Shown piece by piece: positions 18,449 through 28,016 of a DNA stretch of 64,000 bases (the first letter of the stretch is position 1; each line of letters starts with the position of its first letter). The notes under the pieces were generated by a model that saw only the letters and a program-made list of their open reading frames with translations, was not told where the DNA came from and ran no database searches. The DNA lies in the NCBI RefSeq assembly GCF_003049575.1, contig NZ_PYWI01000009.1, positions 62,001 to 126,000 on the forward strand, read 5' to 3'. This DNA is from Lysinibacillus parviboronicapiens (GTDB taxonomy: Bacteria; Bacillota; Bacilli; Bacillales_A; Planococcaceae). Made by a program: the position numbers and the translations under genes.

Positions 18449-19876
18449 CTAGTTTCGGCGTGCCTGAATTAATGTAAACCAATCTGAATCCCCATTAAAT
18501 ATTCCACTCACTCTATATACAGGCTGATAGAATTCCTTTGTGTCATACATGAATGTAAGCTCCATCCCGGTTATTTCTAGTTTATCGCCCTTTTTTATAA
18601 CCATCATATCAGGGGTTAAAATTGCATTCCTTTTTATGAGAGGAAATTCCCCTTTCTTTATACGTTCATACACATCTTTAGGGGTTAAGATATCCACTTC
18701 CCGTATAAAGTGATGTTCTTGAAGCCCATATGACACTGCGTAAATACTGCCATCTTTTTTTAACCCAAGTGATAGTTCCCCAGACCAATAATCTTTATTT
18801 ATATGGGGTGTATCTGAGAGTGACCACTGAAACTGGTCTCCCTCTTCTGTTATAAGATCAGCTTTTTGAGGAAGTATATCTAGATTATCCATTATAGCCA
18901 TTGCCTCTTGACGCATTGGTCCTTGTTTCGTCCATGTAGCTTGCTGAGGTGTATAATTGCTGTCGGTTAATGTCCAATTTCCTTGTGTCGATTGAAATAA
19001 AGTATATTGAGACCCTGATTTATCTTCTAATAGAATCCCACGGTCCCTTTCCTTAGCTGCTGTCTTCACTTCAGTTAACCCTAACTTCCGATACAATATA
19101 TCCCCCACTTCATCCGAATGGTTTACTTTCTTATATACGGATGCCATTGTGGGTACTGAATTTAGTTGCATGGATGTTGTCAAATGTACGTCTGTCATAT
19201 CCCATTTAGAATATGAATTAATCGACAGATTTCCAAACTCCTGCTTAGCATAAGCAATAGTTATACCCGCAAAAATGAAAACCATGAGCAGAGGTATGGC
19301 TAAACTTCCTAACAGACTTTTCATGCGAACTTTTTTGTGCTGAATAATAGACGTGTATAGTCTATAGAACTGGTATCCAATTACTCCTCCCAGCGTATTG
19401 TTAAATAAATCATCCAGCTCAAAAATCCCTGCGCCAGTAACTAACTGGTAGATTTCTATGAATAGTGTAAAACATACGACAACAACTATGAGCCATTTAA
19501 ATGTTGTAAGCTTTCGACTAAGAAGAGGAAGCAACATTCCCATTGGGATAAACATGAGTATATTATAAATACTGGGCTGAAGTTTTTTATAAGAATAGCT
19601 ATTCCATGCTTCCACATAGCCACTAAACAGATGAAGATTCATCTCCTTATAATGCGAGCTTCCCCGACTGATAATTGTTAGATTAAGGACTAAAGCAATA
19701 TATCCGATGAATAGAGCGATCCAAATAAGCTTCTTTATTTGAATTAGAGGTTTTCCCTCTAATTGTTGCTTTCTATAATAGCAAAAATAATAAAGAGCAA
19801 TGCATATGAATTCAAAAGCAACAAATGCCATTATTGGCACGATGTTGAATTCTAGTAGATAATAAAATATGTTCAT
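18449..19876 (-). CDS. VanZ-family membrane protein with large extracytoplasmic domain
   Basis: A 475-residue protein. The first 185 residues hold five hydrophobic helices with the VanZ signatures FIPMGMLLPLL and ELDDLFNNTLGGVIGYQFYR. Another helix at about 190-210 leads into a C-terminal domain of about 260 residues, rich in charged and aromatic residues, that should lie outside the cell. VanZ proteins reduce teicoplanin binding in some hosts; most family members are uncharacterised. The ribosome site is poor: GAGGAGGA lies 17 nt before the ATG, and no better start is in frame. Stands alone. Confidence 0.75.
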   Translation of the reverse strand: MNIFYYLLEFNIVPIMAFVAFEFICIALYYFCYYRKQQLEGKPLIQIKKLIWIALFIGYIALVLNLTIISRGSSHYKEMNLHLFSGYVEAWNSYSYKKLQPSIYNILMFIPMGMLLPLLSRKLTTFKWLIVVVVCFTLFIEIYQLVTGAGIFELDDLFNNTLGGVIGYQFYRLYTSIIQHKKVRMKSLLGSLAIPLLMVFIFAGITIAYAKQEFGNLSINSYSKWDMTDVHLTTSMQLNSVPTMASVYKKVNHSDEVGDILYRKLGLTEVKTAAKERDRGILLEDKSGSQYTLFQSTQGNWTLTDSNYTPQQATWTKQGPMRQEAMAIMDNLDILPQKADLITEEGDQFQWSLSDTPHINKDYWSGELSLGLKKDGSIYAVSYGLQEHHFIREVDILTPKDVYERIKKGEFPLIKRNAILTPDMMVIKKGDKLEITGMELTFMYDTKEFYQPVYRVSGIFNGDSDWFTLIQARRN

Positions 19877-20352
19877 GATTCTTAAGTTTAAATCCTCCTC
19901 ACAAATTGTTATTAATGAAAATTACCCTCCATTTTATTGAGCTACAATCATTGAACATGGTATTAAGATGAATGAATGAAAAGTTGAGTTAGTTCATCTC
20001 CCTTTTACTTGCTACTTTCTAAGTTATTTCAGTATAAATGACAAATCTTAATAAATAATGTTTAAAATTCTTAATTTTTCTTAATAAAATAGCATTAGGT
20101 TAATTAATTTTATTAACATAAAACAATGTTCAGTTATCTCTGTGGAAATAAAAAAACAGGCTCAACATTCATTGAGTACCTGGACTTTTTTGGGGCTGGT
20201 TACCCTATGACAAGATTGCAATGATACTACTCACTTTCATTGATTATTTGGTCTCAAAGAATTGTGTTAGCACATTTCCGTGCACTTAGTAAGTTTGACT
20301 TAAAAATATTGGGACAGTGGCTTAAGCTCACATATTAATCAGCCCTTCTATG
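19877..20352. other. Intergenic stretch with a repeated hairpin element
   Basis: It contains the second copy of the hairpin plus 20-mer repeat (20158-20217). No gene is seen. Confidence 0.45.
20158..20217 (+). repeat. Hairpin plus conserved 20-mer, copy 2
   Basis: CAGGCTCAA...TTGAGTACCTG forms a hairpin followed by TTTTTT, then GGTTACCCTATGACAAGATT at 20198-20217, identical to 12761-12780. The stems differ in sequence but keep pairing. Confidence 0.65.
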
Positions 20353-20586
20353 TTAGAGATAAATGAAATTTTGAATGGATACAAATAGTGCAAATAAGCA
20401 AACAGCGATTAGTAGCCAACCATAAATACTTCTCTCTCTCTGAAATTCTTTAATTCCTAAAATTAACATAAATAACCCTAAAAAGAATATCATTAAAAAA
20501 TTCAGCTGATAATCCCGTGTGATTAAGCCGTAAGCTGAGAGTGATATGACTATGATTGAAGAAACAAGTTGTAAAATTTTCAGCAA
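20353..20586 (-). CDS. DUF3953 (YczI-like) membrane protein
   Basis: A protein of about 77 residues with three hydrophobic helices and the pattern LLKILQLVSSIIVISLSAYG...FLGLFMLILGIKEFQRER, close to B. subtilis YczI. Function is unknown. The start is either GTG (20589) or TTG (20586); GGAGGAG upstream supports both, with better spacing for TTG. Single-gene unit. Confidence 0.65.
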   Translation of the reverse strand: MLKILQLVSSIIVISLSAYGLITRDYQLNFLMIFFLGLFMLILGIKEFQRERSIYGWLLIAVCLFALFVSIQNFIYL

Positions 20587-20843
20587 CACTTTCCGCTCCT
20601 CCTCTTTTAAATTACACTTTTATGACAAGAATTTTGAAATTTTGTTATTTTTATTATACAATAAAATAAATTACATGGATATAAATACCAATTTATTTTC
20701 TTAATCGTCTATCTATCAGTCTACACGTAAATATTACAGACATAATGTCTAATATTGATACAGTATAATTAGACTGGTTGGAATTAGAAAAACGTACCGA
20801 AGAGCTTGAAAATAGAATTAGATTATCACAAGGGGGTTGTTAT

Positions 20844-21026
20844 TTGAAAACTATAGCGGGAACAATCTCTCTATCTGTTTCTTTTACTTTATTTATTTAT
20901 TTGTTTGGATTAAAAATGGAACATTCAATTAAATATGATGCAGGTTTCTTCTTTTTTCCTATAATTTTATTGATTCTTTCTTTCATTTTTTTCAGAATAG
21001 ATTACAAGCATAATACAAAAAAATAA
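20844..21026 (+). CDS. Small two-helix membrane protein
   Basis: A product of about 60 residues with two hydrophobic helices (about 3-22 and 32-50) and a lysine-rich end. The TTG at 20844 has AGGGGG 7 nt before it. A longer reading from a TTG at 20778 would add MELEKRTEELENRIRLSQGG, a coiled stretch that runs through the ribosome site and may be part of an older, longer gene. Family not recognised. Confidence 0.5.
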   Translation: MKTIAGTISLSVSFTLFIYLFGLKMEHSIKYDAGFFFFPIILLILSFIFFRIDYKHNTKK

Positions 21027-21326
21027 CTACAAATTTACTGCACAATAATTTTCAAATAGGCTTTACATAAATTATCAGAATAGTTATACTATTGATACAA
21101 CCTTCCATAAAACCTCGAGTATAACTTTGTCCTCGAGGTTTTTTATTGTTTAACTTCCTCTACTAATCTCTTTCTCTTTACCTGACAACCCCGTTATGAT
21201 TAAAGCATAAAATACAGAAAAGCACCTGAGCGGGGTCAATACAAAAAAACTCTACTGACAGCAACTGGTATTAATGATATAATTCAAATAATACAAATAT
21301 ATACAATAAAGGGAGTCAGTCACACA

Positions 21327-21785
21327 TTGAAAAAACTATTTTTAAGCACTGCTCTTGTGCTATCACTTGGTCTTGCTGGGTGCGGTGATGATTTGAGTAA
21401 AGAGGCGCCCGTAGAAAAGAAAACAGAACAAAAGACTGGCAAAAAAGAAATGACTTCTGTACCTAACTACACAATAGAAGAAGAGCATATAGACGGAAGC
21501 ATTTGGTATGTAACATTGTTAACACCTTCAACTTCCGAAGAAGAATTAAATGCCTTGGTGGAACACACTGCTGAGTTAGCAAAAAAGGAATCCCTAATAA
21601 TAGATTCCATTTTTGTTAAAGTGAAAACGAAGGATAGCGTCGCTAAATCATATGCTGCTACTGGTAAAGTAGCATTGAGTAATAGGGGTAAAGCCCAAAC
21701 CGGATTGGCGGACACTAATAAATTTGAGTTTGAGTATTATGTAGATAAACGCTTGCATGTATTAAACAACGTTGTTAATAATTGA
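21327..21785 (+). CDS. Hypothetical lipoprotein
   Basis: A 152-residue lipoprotein: signal helix with lipobox LAGC (Cys at about 19), a charged Lys/Glu linker (about 24-45) and a compact domain of about 105 residues. No family recognised. The start is TTG with AAAGGGAG upstream. It stands alone, between the small membrane protein and the alpha/beta hydrolase on the other strand. Confidence 0.7.
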   Translation: MKKLFLSTALVLSLGLAGCGDDLSKEAPVEKKTEQKTGKKEMTSVPNYTIEEEHIDGSIWYVTLLTPSTSEEELNALVEHTAELAKKESLIIDSIFVKVKTKDSVAKSYAATGKVALSNRGKAQTGLADTNKFEFEYYVDKRLHVLNNVVNN

Positions 21786-21852
21786 AATAGCAAAAAGTCA
21801 CTCATCATGTAGTGACTGACAAAAATTAGATACTTTATTTTAAGAAGCTTGT

Positions 21853-21892
21853 AAAGGATTGAGTTCGGTCTTGTACCAGACTTAATCCTTTT
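21853..21892. terminator. Hairpin terminator between converging genes
   Basis: AAAGGATT and AATCCTTTT pair around an inner stem (AGTTCGGTC/ACCAGACT). It lies between the lipoprotein (rightward) and the hydrolase (leftward). Confidence 0.55.
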
Positions 21893-22032
21893 AACGTTAC
21901 CTTAATTCGTTTGTGGTTAGCATTCAATATATTGTTTCAAGCTCTCGCTTAAAGCATTCTATGTCTTCTAAACTGCATCAAACGGGTTTTACTCGAGTTA
22001 TAGCACTTAGCGAACTTCTATAAGTGCTTGTT

Positions 22033-22818
22033 TTACAACGCATTTGTATCAGAATGTTTCTGGATAAAGGCATCAATGTTTTCGTTTAATTTAACTGCTG
22101 CTTTCGTCGGAATTTGGTGCTTTTCGTTTTCAAAAAACACCAATTCATTATGAGGTAGCTTTTCATAAAGTATATGGGCATATTGATGAAATGCTTTGTC
22201 TTTCGTACCAAAAACAAGCAGAACGGGCGAATTTATATCTGGAAGTCGACTTGTACAATTATAGCGTAGACTATAATTGTAGTACTGCTGGATATTTCGT
22301 GCATCTCCGTAGGATGCATCTTTATATAGTTTCCTAAAAACTTGTCGTGTGTTAGAATTTCCCCATGCTACCGCAAGTGTCAGAACAGAAATAGCCTTTT
22401 TATTTGCTAGTTTAACTGCTAAAGCAATTCGTTGTTTTAAATAGAAATCCTTCACTTCAGACATTCCGCTAATTATGATACCACCCAATCCCCTACTCGG
22501 ATTCATCAATAAAAACTCTAATAAAATCGAGCCACCAGTTGAATATCCACAAATAAACGCTTTCTCTATCTTTAAATAATCCAATAAATTAACAATATCA
22601 TTAACAATGAGTGGATACGTGATCGCTTGTTTGGAATACACACTTTTTCCATGACCTCTAATATCAAAGGTAATCACTTTAAATGTTTTTGATAATTGTT
22701 CTAATTGATAAACAAAATTTGTGCTTGTTAATAATGGAGGATGAATGAAGACGATTGGCGTCCCCTCGCCCTTTACTTGATAGTATATGTTACTACCTTC
22801 TACATCTAACATTGGCAA
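22033..22818 (-). CDS. Alpha/beta hydrolase
   Basis: A 261-residue single-domain hydrolase. FIHPPLL is the oxyanion loop, DIRGHGKS the conserved turn, GYSTGG the nucleophile elbow (Ser about 93), FGTKDKAF carries the acid and NEKHQIPT the catalytic His. The substrate cannot be told from sequence. The start is TTG with GGTGAT 5 nt before it; an ATG two codons later is less well spaced. Single gene. Confidence 0.8.
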   Translation of the reverse strand: MPMLDVEGSNIYYQVKGEGTPIVFIHPPLLTSTNFVYQLEQLSKTFKVITFDIRGHGKSVYSKQAITYPLIVNDIVNLLDYLKIEKAFICGYSTGGSILLEFLLMNPSRGLGGIIISGMSEVKDFYLKQRIALAVKLANKKAISVLTLAVAWGNSNTRQVFRKLYKDASYGDARNIQQYYNYSLRYNCTSRLPDINSPVLLVFGTKDKAFHQYAHILYEKLPHNELVFFENEKHQIPTKAAVKLNENIDAFIQKHSDTNAL

Positions 22819-23064
22819 TTCTAATCACCCCGATTTACAAATTCTTTTTGAGCATGCTGATTGGTAGTAGTATGTATCGTCAAGAATTATAATATTCTTT
22901 TACATGTTGAATACTTGCTCTTATTTATTTCAAAGGGTGGGTAATGTTGCCTTAGTTAGTCAAAAGAGATACTACTATGAGAAACAAAAAAACCAAAATC
23001 GCTATTTGCAATCTGGATCCATAAACATGCTCTTGGAATACACTTTAAAAATGCAAAATCTACA

Positions 23065-23232
23065 TTAATGGTCATCGTTTTGATGATCATTTTGGTTATC
23101 ATTTTGATTTTCTTGCTGTTCAGATGGTTCTTCTGTTGAATCTGGCTCTTGTTCATCATCAGCTGTTCCACATCCGAACAATAATCCTGAAGAAAGTATT
23201 ACTGTAAACGTACCCATTATTATTTTTTTCAT
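23065..23232 (-). CDS. Small lipoprotein with Asn/Asp/Gln-rich tail
   Basis: The frame encodes 55 residues: MKKIIMGTFTVILSSGLLFG followed by the lipobox Cys (LLFGC), then a highly acidic tail with repeated QND/DHQND units. GAGGTG lies 5 nt before the ATG. It is a typical short Bacillaceae membrane-anchored lipoprotein of unknown role. The frame is short and easily missed. Confidence 0.7.
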   Translation of the reverse strand: MKKIIMGTFTVILSSGLLFGCGTADDEQEPDSTEEPSEQQENQNDNQNDHQNDDH

Positions 23233-23594
23233 GTATTCACCTCATTTAGGGAATTTTTATTCCTCTTTATTATTATCCAAATTATTTTTACGTATACGAT
23301 TTTTTCAAGTTACAGACCGAGTTATAAGAAAAGGAAACAAAAAATACAAGTCTAAAAATCTTACAGTATACACACTTCCTTATGTATTACCCAACCTAAA
23401 TCATTTCCTAAAACAATGAGAGTTTTGGAGTCAGGAGCGACAGTAGTATTTACTTATAGTACGGAGTTAAACAAATAATCAGTGCAACTTTAATTACCTG
23501 TACAGTTTTTTTAGAAGAGATACTTATTTCAATACATTTTGGTTAAGCTAGTGAATGTTACAATTATATACTACTTAAGGAGATGAAAAAATTT
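23233..23594. other. Intergenic stretch, no gene seen
   Basis: It holds the promoter regions of the divergent lipoprotein and the 146-residue hypothetical gene. Frames here are not supported by ribosome sites. Confidence 0.4.
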
Positions 23595-24035
23595 ATGGGT
23601 AAAGCTATTGAAGTTGGACTCCACGCAATTGTGGTCCTAAATACTGGTGATGATGAAGACAATGATGAATTAGAAATTCGTGGCACCCTTATTGCACAGG
23701 CGGGACTTTCACCAACCAATATTCGCGAAACACGTGAATTATGGCACATAGGAGATCATGACATTATTGGTATCGAACAAGGTGACAATCATGTAAGCCT
23801 CATTGGTAATTTCCAAACTATGGTTCTTGAAGATTATGAAATATTGGTCATTGGTGGTCACATAGAAGAGGATGATACTTTCAGTGAGGATGATTATATG
23901 AGCCACAATTTCCAAGTCATAACTCAGGCGGAAATTGACACTTTTCACCCTAACGGAAAACATTTCCCTATATTCTTTTCCCAATCTAATCAGCAAGTTC
24001 GAGTTGATTATACGATAAGAAAAATAAATATTTAA
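23595..24035 (+). CDS. Hypothetical acidic protein
   Basis: A 146-residue soluble protein with a clear beta-strand pattern, an acidic loop DDEDNDELE (about 20-29) and a second acidic stretch EEDDTFSEDD. No signal or membrane segment and no recognised family. The ATG at 23595 is preferred because AAGGAG precedes it by 12 nt; the ATG at 23583 overlaps that site. A terminator follows at 24140. Confidence 0.6.
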   Translation: MGKAIEVGLHAIVVLNTGDDEDNDELEIRGTLIAQAGLSPTNIRETRELWHIGDHDIIGIEQGDNHVSLIGNFQTMVLEDYEILVIGGHIEEDDTFSEDDYMSHNFQVITQAEIDTFHPNGKHFPIFFSQSNQQVRVDYTIRKINI

Positions 24036-24139
24036 GCTCCATGTATGTCTGCTCAATCTTTGGTTTGTTTTATCCAGATTTAATCTATCTACAAAGATTT
24101 TTTAAAATTTTTAATCCGTTACTAATAGAAAATCATTTA

Positions 24140-24175
24140 CCAGGCACTCATTATAAAAGTGAGTCCTGGTTTTTA
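24140..24175 (+). terminator. Rho-independent terminator
   Basis: CCAGG-ACTCA and TGAGT-CCTGG form a stem with one bulge per side, followed by TTTTT. Confidence 0.7.
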
Positions 24176-24208
24176 TCTTTTCAACCCGCCCAGCTACAAA
24201 TGGATGCT

Positions 24209-24385
24209 TTAAAGGTACTCATTTATGGCTTTTTCCTTATTAACATTGGATTGGTTTAAGTTAGAAATCGTTGATTTTATTAATTTTCGGATTTCCTCAG
24301 TAATGGAAGGCCTTCTTCTGTCTGTTTGGCAATGTACGCATTGATGTCTTGTGGTTTTGATATATTTATATGTCCGCTCTTTCAT
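24209..24385 (-). CDS. Doubtful small basic protein
   Basis: From the ATG at 24385 the frame gives 58 residues with a CVHC pair and many Lys/Arg. GAAGGGG is 15 nt upstream, too far for comfort. It could be a real small metal-binding protein or chance. Confidence 0.25.
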   Translation of the reverse strand: MKERTYKYIKTTRHQCVHCQTDRRRPSITEEIRKLIKSTISNLNQSNVNKEKAINEYL

Positions 24386-24549
24386 TCCGTAATTTATACT
24401 ATCCCCTTCTTTAAACAAGGCATTATTCTTTTCCCTTTTCTAGAGAAATTTTTATTTACACATAATCCTCTCATTTTTTGTCTAAGCTTAAAATGTACCA
24501 ATTAAGCAATCGCTCCTCATACAACGAACTTCTAAAAGTAGGGAAAAAA

Positions 24550-25704
24550 ATGAAGAAAAAAATTATATTAATAATAAGTTTATCAGCAACACTTCTTCTT
24601 TCTGGATGTTGGGATGTATCAGAACCACAAAGAATGTATTACATTCTTGGAGTCGGTATTGATTTCAAGGATGATGAATATGAAATATTCATGCAAATTA
24701 TCGACTTTTCAAACGTTGCTAAATCTGAGCAACCAAATCCAAATCCAACACAGGCTGAGATAGGACGTGCGAAAGGTAAAACGATGGAGGAAGCTTTTTT
24801 TAAATTATATCGTTCCATCGATCAAAAAGTATTTTGGGGACATATGACCTACCTTATTTTATCGGAGGAGGCCATGAAAAGTGAGCATGCTGTACCAATT
24901 ATCGATAGCTTTTTACGTCATCGGGAAACAAGGTATCAAATTTGGGCTTATTGCACACAGGAATCCATTGAAGAAATTCTCTTAGTAACACCCATTATAA
25001 ATAAGTCACTAACTGCATCCAAACTGAGTAATCCACTCACTTCAGGTGCACAAGAGTCATTTATTGAACCCATCAATTTACGAAAATCTATCATTGGTTT
25101 GAATGAACCAAGCCATGAAATTAGTATTCCTTTAGTGACGATTAATAAAAATTGGCAGACTACAGAACAGTCTGCCGAAGAAACTGCATTGACAGGTGTC
25201 GGCATACTTTCAAAAGATGGTTTTAAAGGCTTTATTAAAGGTGAAGCTGCGAAAGGTTTGCAATGGATGCAGGAGAAAAAAAGTAAAGGAGCGGTAACCT
25301 TTAAATTAGAAGACGGTGACGATCACTTAACAGTAGATTTAGAAAAAATAAACCTAGACGTTGAACCAATTGTAAAAAATAATCAGGTTAAGTTTGAAAT
25401 AGATATTACTTTTGATGCCACAATTAATGGCTTTAAAGGAAAAGTTACTTCAGATGAAATAAGAAAAAATATTATAGCAGAGGTTAAAAAAAACATAAAA
25501 ACAGCCTATGAAGAGGGTTTAAAATTAGATGTCGACATTTATCGTTTTTCAGAATATTTATATCGAAAAGACATAAAAGCATGGAAGAAACTAGAAAATA
25601 ACGGCAAAATACCATTAGACCAAGATTCAATTAGTAAACTAGACATTAAGGTAAATAAAGTTAATCCTGGACGAAAAACATTTGCTGAAACAATTGAAGA
25701 ATAA
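24550..25704 (+). CDS. Ger(x)C family spore germination lipoprotein
   Basis: A 384-residue lipoprotein: signal helix, lipobox LLSGC followed by WDVSEPQR, the usual opening of GerAC/GerBC/GerKC proteins, and the three-domain Ger(x)C body (GKTMEEAFFKLYRSIDQKVF, then TGVGILSKDGFKGF, and a C-terminal helix-strand domain). In spores the C subunit sits on the inner membrane with A and B subunits to sense nutrients. No gerA- or gerB-type gene is next to it, so it is an orphan subunit. The ATG at 24550 follows AGGGA; the upstream extension has no signal logic. Confidence 0.85.
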   Translation: MKKKIILIISLSATLLLSGCWDVSEPQRMYYILGVGIDFKDDEYEIFMQIIDFSNVAKSEQPNPNPTQAEIGRAKGKTMEEAFFKLYRSIDQKVFWGHMTYLILSEEAMKSEHAVPIIDSFLRHRETRYQIWAYCTQESIEEILLVTPIINKSLTASKLSNPLTSGAQESFIEPINLRKSIIGLNEPSHEISIPLVTINKNWQTTEQSAEETALTGVGILSKDGFKGFIKGEAAKGLQWMQEKKSKGAVTFKLEDGDDHLTVDLEKINLDVEPIVKNNQVKFEIDITFDATINGFKGKVTSDEIRKNIIAEVKKNIKTAYEEGLKLDVDIYRFSEYLYRKDIKAWKKLENNGKIPLDQDSISKLDIKVNKVNPGRKTFAETIEE

Positions 25705-25710
25705 CTATAA

Positions 25711-25752
25711 AAAGACCGAATACTTGAGATTTCCACAAGTATCCGGTCTTTT
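25711..25752 (+). terminator. Rho-independent terminator of the GerC-type gene
   Basis: AAAGACCG-ATACTTG pairs with CAAGTAT-CGGTCTTTT. Confidence 0.8.
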
Positions 25753-25906
25753 GGATTTTTTCACCACAGACCTTTGTAGCTCTAATGTATCATTTTTTTC
25801 ATTGTAAGCAATCGTCAATGCTGCTGAGTTGCTATGACATCTGCATGGCTATATCTTACCGTTATTCTATCCCTCATTCGTTTGATGTGACATACAAAAA
25901 AAGACA

Positions 25907-26062
25907 TCACTTAGACGTCTTTAATGTTTTATCAATATCCTCAATTAAACGGTCTACTTGTTCCTTCGTAATCTTAATGACATATAATCCTTTATGCTCT
26001 CCGTTATGACGTCGCTTCTGGTGTTTGGGATATTGATAATCGAATGACGTATCTTTTTCCAT
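25907..26062 (-). CDS. Small hypothetical protein
   Basis: A 51-residue basic, soluble protein, MEKDTSFDYQYPKHQKRRHN followed by GLYVIKITKEQVDRLIEDI, so an unstructured head and a C-terminal helix. GAGGTGAT lies 7 nt before the ATG at 26062, which decides the start over a longer frame. Unknown function. Confidence 0.55.
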   Translation of the reverse strand: MEKDTSFDYQYPKHQKRRHNGEHKGLYVIKITKEQVDRLIEDIDKTLKTSK

Positions 26063-26260
26063 AAAATCACCTCTTAAAGCTATATTCAATATAAAGTATA
26101 ACAAACTTTCAATAAAAAGGAAATTAACTATACATATTTTCACTCGGACGAACAGCTCATTACGTGTCGTTAATGCTAGATTTTTTCTACCCTTCGGTGA
26201 TAACAAACTATTACTATCACTTCCGCTTATAATCGTTTTTTAACTGTATGTGTTATTTTT

Positions 26261-26764
26261 TTACGAATATAGTTCCACTACTCGTTGATGATTCACTTTA
26301 GTCTTATCAGTTATATCTATAAAGTATGGTATTTGCCATTTTTGAGTAGTTATTGCTTGCTTATTTGTTAGTTTATCCCAGCTAGGATAGACTCTGATAG
26401 CCATCTTACCTTTCTTTTCATCCGTTTGTAGAATACCTTTTTTCAACAGAAGTTCTTTTGGAAAAACAAACTGACCGACCCTATTACCATTAAAGGTTGT
26501 GATAACTAATAAGTCTGGGAAGTCTCTATATTGATAGGGCTGATTTTTATGACTGCGATTTTTCTCCCAAAAAGCTACGAATTGGCCAATTTTAGTGGGC
26601 GTTATTTTGGCAACCCTAAAGCGAATCGATTTCAAATTTAACTGGAACTTTCCTGCTCCATATTGTGAGTTTTGCTGTTCTTCTTGAATATTTTCAATTA
26701 TTAGGTTATTCGGTTCGTATATTTTATTATTAATAAAAGTGACAGCATTATAAAACGTGTTCAT
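26261..26764 (-). CDS. mepB: MepB family protein
   Basis: A 167-residue protein with the family blocks IQEEQQNSQYGAGKF, IRFRVAKITPTKIGQFVAFW, FPKELLLKKGIL and GKMAIRVYPSWD. MepB proteins are named after the S. aureus mepRAB locus, where MepA is a drug exporter and MepR its repressor; the role of MepB itself is unknown. Neither mepA nor mepR is here. AAGGAAG lies upstream of the ATG. Confidence 0.85.
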   Translation of the reverse strand: MNTFYNAVTFINNKIYEPNNLIIENIQEEQQNSQYGAGKFQLNLKSIRFRVAKITPTKIGQFVAFWEKNRSHKNQPYQYRDFPDLLVITTFNGNRVGQFVFPKELLLKKGILQTDEKKGKMAIRVYPSWDKLTNKQAITTQKWQIPYFIDITDKTKVNHQRVVELYS

Positions 26765-27319
26765 GATTTCTTTCTTCCTTGTTAACTGTAATTTGTATTT
26801 TCTTTGTCTAGTATTAGCTAGCCTTGTTATTAAATTGTTGTTACGGTGTTCTTAAAGATGGTGAGGTTTTTGCTAACTGTTGAGCCTCCTTTGGGCGAGA
26901 TGGAGGAAATCACCTAAATTTGAAGCAACCTTTGTCAGTTGTCTTTTTAACATTGTACTACTAAGGACAATTTCTTTATATAAACAACAATTAAAAAGGT
27001 CACTTCCATTTAGAAAGTGACCCAAAACAGGAGAGTTTTTGTAAGGCTAGATTAGCTTTACACTACTATTATTATGCGCTGAAAGCTATTTTTGACTAGT
27101 CATTTGTCTGTAAAGTAGATTTAAAATAAAAAAACTAACATTTTGTTATATACAAATTAGAAGTGAGTTCATAAAAATGAATTAACTTTCAGGCATTTTA
27201 TCTATACTACCCGCCTTACTTCTATTGTTGCTCATGTTCACATACAATGCAATACTATATGTCTTTTATTGTTTATTCTTTTGCGTCATATTACTACTAT
27301 TTTCGTAGCGGAAGACCAC
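26765..27319. other. 555-bp intergenic stretch
   Basis: No gene is seen. A hairpin at 26999-27022 (GGTCACTT/AAGTGACC with a T-run for leftward transcripts) may end the polymerase operon. A separate hairpin with a rightward T-run (CCACTCAT/GTGAGTGG, TTTTTT) lies at about 27314-27338, overlapping the end of the operon's last gene. Confidence 0.45.
26999..27022 (-). terminator. Possible terminator of the SOS operon
   Basis: GGTCACTT and AAGTGACC pair over an 8-nt loop; TTTTT follows for leftward transcripts. Confidence 0.5.
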
Positions 27320-27679
27320 TCATGTGAGTGGCTTTTTTATATGACTAAAAAGTAGTTGTTCCACTTCTGTTTTTAAAGCTTGGTTGGCATAGCGTAACCA
27401 TTCATCATTACCTGCCGTGGCAACTTGAATATCGCTAAAATATTCATTTATTCGATGCCAACCGACTACACGTATTTGTTGACTTGCAAGCTGTCGTTTC
27501 AGGCTAAATGAGTCTTTCCGTAAATCCTTTAGTAAGGAATCCAGTAAAGGTAAATAGACGGTTTTCATTTTTAAGTGCTCTATAGTTTTATAATCTTGTT
27601 GAAGTGATCTTACAGCTAAATCCAGTAGCAGAAACTGATGCAGTAATTGTCTTTGTTCACTGTTAATCACAACCATCAT
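27320..27679 (-). CDS. YhjD-like hypothetical protein of the SOS operon
   Basis: A 119-residue, mostly helical protein. The middle part MKTVYLPLLDSLLKDLRKDS and the following RQLASQQIRVV resemble B. subtilis YhjD by eye. Function is unknown. Its start overlaps the YolD-like gene by 17 bp, so it belongs to the same transcript. The exact start is unclear (ATG 27679, ATG 27676 or GTG 27670 all lie close to AGAGG). Confidence 0.55.
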   Translation of the reverse strand: MMVVINSEQRQLLHQFLLLDLAVRSLQQDYKTIEHLKMKTVYLPLLDSLLKDLRKDSFSLKRQLASQQIRVVGWHRINEYFSDIQVATAGNDEWLRYANQALKTEVEQLLFSHIKKPLT

Positions 27680-28004
27680 CCTCTAAACGTGCAGCGTGGA
27701 TATATGCTAAGGGGATATGTTTCATTTTTGTGATTGTTTCGAGTATTAGCTCTTGAGCATCCTGGTTTAAAGATGCAATTGTTCCAGTCCACTGCAAATA
27801 CCTAGAGCCTTCCCACACCGTTAAAGTAATGATCTTATGTTGACATACAGCACAATCTATTGTTTGTTGTAATTCTTCTAGTTCCCATTCTGTAAGTTCA
27901 CGCGATGCCTCAGCAAAATCCTCTTGTTTCCATTCTCTAATGAGCTGCACATGCTCAGGTAACATCATTGCTGTCCATTTCATCGTACCTCTATCACGTA
28001 TCAT
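27663..28004 (-). CDS. YolD-like protein
   Basis: A 113-residue protein of the YolD/YqjX family: MIRDRGTMKWTAMMLPEHV opening, an acidic helix and a C-terminal beta domain (ILETITKMKHIPLAYIHAAR). YolD-like genes accompany Y-family polymerases in Bacillus (uvrX-yolD, yqjW-yqjX), and the protein has been proposed as a UmuD-like partner. It lies 12 bp after the polymerase gene. Confidence 0.8.
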   Translation of the reverse strand: MIRDRGTMKWTAMMLPEHVQLIREWKQEDFAEASRELTEWELEELQQTIDCAVCQHKIITLTVWEGSRYLQWTGTIASLNQDAQELILETITKMKHIPLAYIHAARLEDDGCD

Positions 28005-28016
28005 TCAAACACTCCC

